NCBI GenBank assembly: GCA_964467315.1
Contig: CAYXSA010000001.1
Coordinates: forward strand, 1-64,000
DNA from: JAAFIM01 sp964467315
GTDB lineage: Bacteria > Bacteroidota > Bacteroidia > Chitinophagales > Saprospiraceae
DNA: 64,000 bases
Direction of reading: 5' to 3'
Shown: piece after piece, positions 61,367 through 64,000 of the stretch
How positions within the stretch are numbered: the first letter of the stretch is position 1
How the letters are laid out: each line of letters begins with the position of its first letter
Translations under genes and position numbers: made by a program
The notes under the pieces: generated by a model
Told to the model about the DNA's origin: nothing
The model's input: the letters and a program-made list of their open reading frames with translations, nothing else
Databases searched by the model: none

Positions 61367-61374
61367 CAAAAATA
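61367..61374 (-). promoter_or_regulatory. -7 box of the DUF4365 pair
   Basis: TATTTTTG on the minus strand, 22 bases before the start codon; the surroundings are very AT-rich. Confidence 0.4.
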
Positions 61375-61406
61375 GTTATTTTTTAATAAGAATGAAAAAT
61401 TATTTT

Positions 61407-62252
61407 TCACTTCCGCCCCGCCCGTATCATACGCCAAGCCTTGCGAATATCGCGTAGAAGTTCGGCATTTTGCCAATGCGGCGAAGACCCGAAAAGCTCT
61501 AAAGTATCTTCAGCGACAAACTCATTTAGTTCTGCCCAGAGCCAAGCCGAAGGCGACAAAAAAGGCGCAAAATCTACAAAGGCGCGATAAAATTGCTGCA
61601 CATCGCCGCCCTCCACAAATAAAGCCCCTGCGGGTTCGTGTATGGTGTTTTCGCTCATGCGCGCCTCAAACTCTTGGCGCAAGATATAGGGCGGATTGCT
61701 CACCAACATATCGAAAGGCTGCGTAAAATGCTGTGCCCAATCCTCTATTTTCAGAAAATCTATCTGCTGAAAATCAATGTCTACGCCGTTTTTTTGGGCG
61801 TTTTGGCGGGCGAGCTGCAGCGCCGAGCCGCTAATATCGATGGCAGTGATTTGTATCTGTGGGAGTTGCTTTTTCAGGGCGATAGCGATGCAGCCGCTAC
61901 CCGTGCCGACTTCGAGCCAACGAAGGGGCAGCGCAGGCATTTTCCGTACTTGCTGCACAATGTTATAAACCAATTCCTCCGTTTCGGGGCGCGGTATGAG
62001 CACAGAGGGCGACACCGCCAATTCGTAGCCATAAAAATTGACCTTGCCCAAGACGTACTGCAGCGGCTCCTGATGCAAAAGCCGCTTAGCTATTTCGCGG
62101 AGCCTATGCGCCTCTTCGTCGGAAAGTGCTACCTTTGCAGCGAAAGGCTCCGAGATACCAAAAAGGTCTTCCGCGAGCCACAAAACCATATTGCGCGCTT
62201 CGCGCTCGCCATAGTAGACTGCCAATTCGGCGGAAAGCTGTTGAAAGTTCAT
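61407..62252 (-). CDS. prmC: Peptide chain release factor glutamine methyltransferase
   Basis: I choose the ATG at 62252 (MNFQQLSAELAVYYGERE), giving 281 residues; the longer open frame upstream is repeat copy 27. The enzyme methylates the GGQ glutamine of release factors. Landmarks: SPSVLIPRPETEELV, LEVGTGSGCIAIALK and the catalytic SNPPYI. Length is typical. Its leader is the CACGC end of copy 27, one base away. Confidence 0.95.
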   Translation of the reverse strand: MNFQQLSAELAVYYGEREARNMVLWLAEDLFGISEPFAAKVALSDEEAHRLREIAKRLLHQEPLQYVLGKVNFYGYELAVSPSVLIPRPETEELVYNIVQQVRKMPALPLRWLEVGTGSGCIAIALKKQLPQIQITAIDISGSALQLARQNAQKNGVDIDFQQIDFLKIEDWAQHFTQPFDMLVSNPPYILRQEFEARMSENTIHEPAGALFVEGGDVQQFYRAFVDFAPFLSPSAWLWAELNEFVAEDTLELFGSSPHWQNAELLRDIRKAWRMIRAGRK

Positions 62253-62253
62253 C

Positions 62254-62427
62254 GCGTGAGGGATAGAAATGTAGAGCCGTAGCATGGCACAAGTGCCGTA
62301 GGCACGCCATGCTACGGCTCGCAATGGATAGCCCGACCGCCGCCCCCCACGCACGCATTTTGCGTGCGTGGGGGCGACGCGCCAACGGCGCGGCGGGGGG
62401 CAGAGCGGCGGGCACGCCCAAAAAATA
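62254..62427 (-). repeat. Interspersed structured repeat, copy 27
   Basis: It fills nearly the whole 198-base divergent gap between prmC and rsmG. The second insert is the palindrome enlarged by a nested hairpin (ATGGCACAAGTGCC and GGCACGCCAT arms), homologous to the one in copy 23. The first variable region has ACGCACGC / GCGTGCGT and CGCGCC / GGCGCG stems. Confidence 0.92.
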
Positions 62428-62450
62428 AAAAAATTGATTATCAACGCATT

Positions 62451-63098
62451 ATGCTACAAACCATAGCCACTTATTTCCCCAATTTGAGCGCCGAGCAGAC
62501 GGCAAAAATCAGCCAACTCGCGCCCCTATACGAAGAATGGAACGCGAAAATCAACGTAATTTCGCGCAAGGACATGGAGCATTTTTATCTGCATCATGTT
62601 TTGCACTCGCTGGCGCTGGCGAAAATTTTGCCTGCTACGGGTCTGGCGAAAGAAACCCGCGTGCTCGATGTAGGCACGGGTGGCGGTTTCCCTGGCTTGC
62701 CCTTGTCGATACTTTACCCCGAAGTGCATTGGGATTTGGCAGACTCGGTGCGCAAAAAAATTACGGTCGTCGAAGCCATTGCTACGAGTTTGCAACTCAA
62801 AAACGTGCGCGCCGCTTGCACCCGCGTCGAGGCGCTACACAATCGCTACGACTTAATTGTAACGCGGGCTGTAGCGCCTTTGGCGGAGGTCTGTGGATGG
62901 GTGCGCCCCTTGTGGATGCGCCGCCAACTCAACGCCCAACCCAACGGACTTTGGGCATGGAAAGGCACAGAAGCCGCACAGGCAGAAGTGCAAGATTTGC
63001 CGCGCGGCTCGTATTGGGAAATTTATCCGCTTTCCGACTTTTTCGCGGAAGAGTATTTTGCGACTAAAGCGCTGGTGTATGTGCAATCGGCGGGTTGA
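62451..63098 (+). CDS. rsmG: 16S rRNA (guanine-N7)-methyltransferase
   Basis: The 215-residue enzyme methylates G527 of 16S rRNA. Landmarks: YEEWNAKINVISRKD, HHVLHSLAL, the SAM-binding VLDVGTGGGFPGLPL and VTRAVAPLAEV. The start is 23 bases after repeat copy 27. The 3' end overlaps the end of map by 35 bases on the opposite strand. Confidence 0.95.
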   Translation: MLQTIATYFPNLSAEQTAKISQLAPLYEEWNAKINVISRKDMEHFYLHHVLHSLALAKILPATGLAKETRVLDVGTGGGFPGLPLSILYPEVHWDLADSVRKKITVVEAIATSLQLKNVRAACTRVEALHNRYDLIVTRAVAPLAEVCGWVRPLWMRRQLNAQPNGLWAWKGTEAAQAEVQDLPRGSYWEIYPLSDFFAEEYFATKALVYVQSAG

Positions 63099-63885
63099 CG
63101 GGCGTAGTACGCGCTATGCCAAGCGCGTCTTCCACATAATCGAAGGTCGATAAAATATGCGGCACACCGCCGATAATCGCTATATCATGCTCAAAATGCG
63201 CCGATGGTTTGCCGTCGGCGGTGGCTATCGTCCAACCGTCGGCGAGCTTGCGCACCTGCGCCGTGCCCATATTTATCATGGGTTCGATGGCGAGGGTCAT
63301 GCCATTTTTTATCGTTTTTCCTTGTCCGCGTCTGCCATAATTGGGCACTTCGGGCGCTTCGTGCAGGGTGCGCCCCAGCCCATGCCCAACGAGTTCGCGC
63401 ACAACGCCGTAGCCTTTGGACTCGGCAAAAGATTGCACCGCATAGCCGATATCGCCTACGCGATTGCCTGCGCGAGCCGCCTCTATGCCCAAATAAAGGG
63501 ACTGAAGTGTATCGCGTAACAATGTGCGCACTTCTTCGCGCACTTCACCAACGCAAAAAGTATAGGCGTGGTCGCCATAAAAACCATTCATAAATACGCC
63601 GCAATCGACGGAAACTATATCGCCATCTTTCAAAGCGTAATCCGTCGGCAAGCCGTGCACGACTTGGTCATTGACGGAGGTGAGCAGTGTAGAGGGGCAG
63701 CCGTAAAGCCCTAAAAAGCCAGGCTTTCCGCCATTATCGCGTATATACTGCTCGGCGAGCTGGTCGAGGTGTTTGGTCGTAACGCCTGCGCGAATTTCGG
63801 CGGCGAGCATTCCTAAAGTGCGGGAAACAAGCTGCGCACTTTGGCGCATGAGTTCGATTTCTTCAAAAGTTTTGTAAATTATCAC
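63064..63885 (-). CDS. map: Methionine aminopeptidase, type I
   Basis: The 273-residue metalloenzyme removes the initiator methionine from new proteins. Metal-ligand blocks are visible: SVDCGVFMNGFYGDHAYTF with both Asp ligands, ELVGHGLGRTLHEAPEVPNYG with the His, GMTLAIEPMIN and HFEHDIAII with the Glu ligands. It is convergent with rsmG and the 3' ends overlap by 35 bases. Upstream (63886-64000) I see nothing more. Confidence 0.95.
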   Translation of the reverse strand: MIIYKTFEEIELMRQSAQLVSRTLGMLAAEIRAGVTTKHLDQLAEQYIRDNGGKPGFLGLYGCPSTLLTSVNDQVVHGLPTDYALKDGDIVSVDCGVFMNGFYGDHAYTFCVGEVREEVRTLLRDTLQSLYLGIEAARAGNRVGDIGYAVQSFAESKGYGVVRELVGHGLGRTLHEAPEVPNYGRRGQGKTIKNGMTLAIEPMINMGTAQVRKLADGWTIATADGKPSAHFEHDIAIIGGVPHILSTFDYVEDALGIARTTPVNPPIAHTPAL

Positions 63886-64000
63886 AGCAGTATCCGTTTT
63901 AACTAAAAAAATAATGCCTGCCTTGGGTATCTTTTTGAGCCCTTGCTGTTATGATAGTTTATCATTTCGCCACTGCTAAAAAGAACGCCATATGCAAGCC

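Noticed and set aside
62252..62444. N-terminal extensions of prmC, the gene at 17163, the LRR gene and the DUF3291-like gene
   Set aside because: The extra codons translate repeat elements (copies 27, 7, 10); downstream ATGs fit the family lengths.

Overview
The window comes from a Bacteroidota chromosome, most likely a gliding, aerobic member of the Cytophagales. Evidence seen in the sequence: promoters of the Bacteroidota type (TTG, about 19-20 bases, TAnnTTTG); a PorZ-like type IX secretion (T9SS) protein and a lectin carrying a T9SS C-terminal sorting domain; many short lipoproteins; and a complete alternative complex III plus caa3-type cytochrome oxidase locus. The genus cannot be fixed from the sequence alone.

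Layout. 1-8100: a secreted propeller-like protein, a two-gene unit (HExxH protein plus lipoprotein) and PorZ. 8190-10921: a membrane protein, pyrH and frr. 11044-14963: two large unrecognised cytoplasmic proteins. 15216-32363: a mixed housekeeping and envelope region (sodium/solute symporter, acyltransferase, cysS, lipoproteins, LRR protein, DUF4837, omega-amidase-like nitrilase, lectin, queD-like, proline dehydrogenase, aroE). 32644-49413: one long minus-strand respiratory cluster, actABCDEF, then coxB, coxA, ctaB, two subunit III genes and subunit IV. Together they encode quinol oxidation, cytochrome c transfer and oxygen reduction. 49937-53932: methyltransferase, DUF3592-like membrane protein, a PRTase-CE/NADAR two-gene unit and a SUKH-like protein. 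54226-54825: two tRNA-Gly(GCC) genes and a tRNA-Leu(UAA) gene split by a group I intron. 55051-63885: YceI lipoprotein, serine hydrolase, DASS transporter, SET protein, a DUF4365 nuclease-like pair, prmC, rsmG and map.

Two things stand out. First, 27 intergenic loci carry one modular, structured repeat. It starts with a T-run and GGCGTGCCC, has a variable GC hairpin, then GGTCGGGCTAT, a second variable hairpin, and ends TATCCCTCACGC. The two ends covary (GCGTG/CACGC, GCGAG/CTCGC, GCGGG/CCCGC), so they probably pair with each other. Copies lie between genes of the respiratory cluster and fill the whole prmC-rsmG divergent gap. Second, tRNA-Leu(UAA) is interrupted after U34 by a group I intron of about 280 nt that closely resembles the cyanobacterial/plastid intron at the same site.

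Three genes look frameshifted at homopolymers (C8 at 5305-5312, T8 at 32335-32343, A6 on the plus strand near 52519-52524). These are either sequencing errors or phase-variable tracts; the sequence alone cannot decide. No searches were run: all assignments come from reading the sequence and recalling family motifs.
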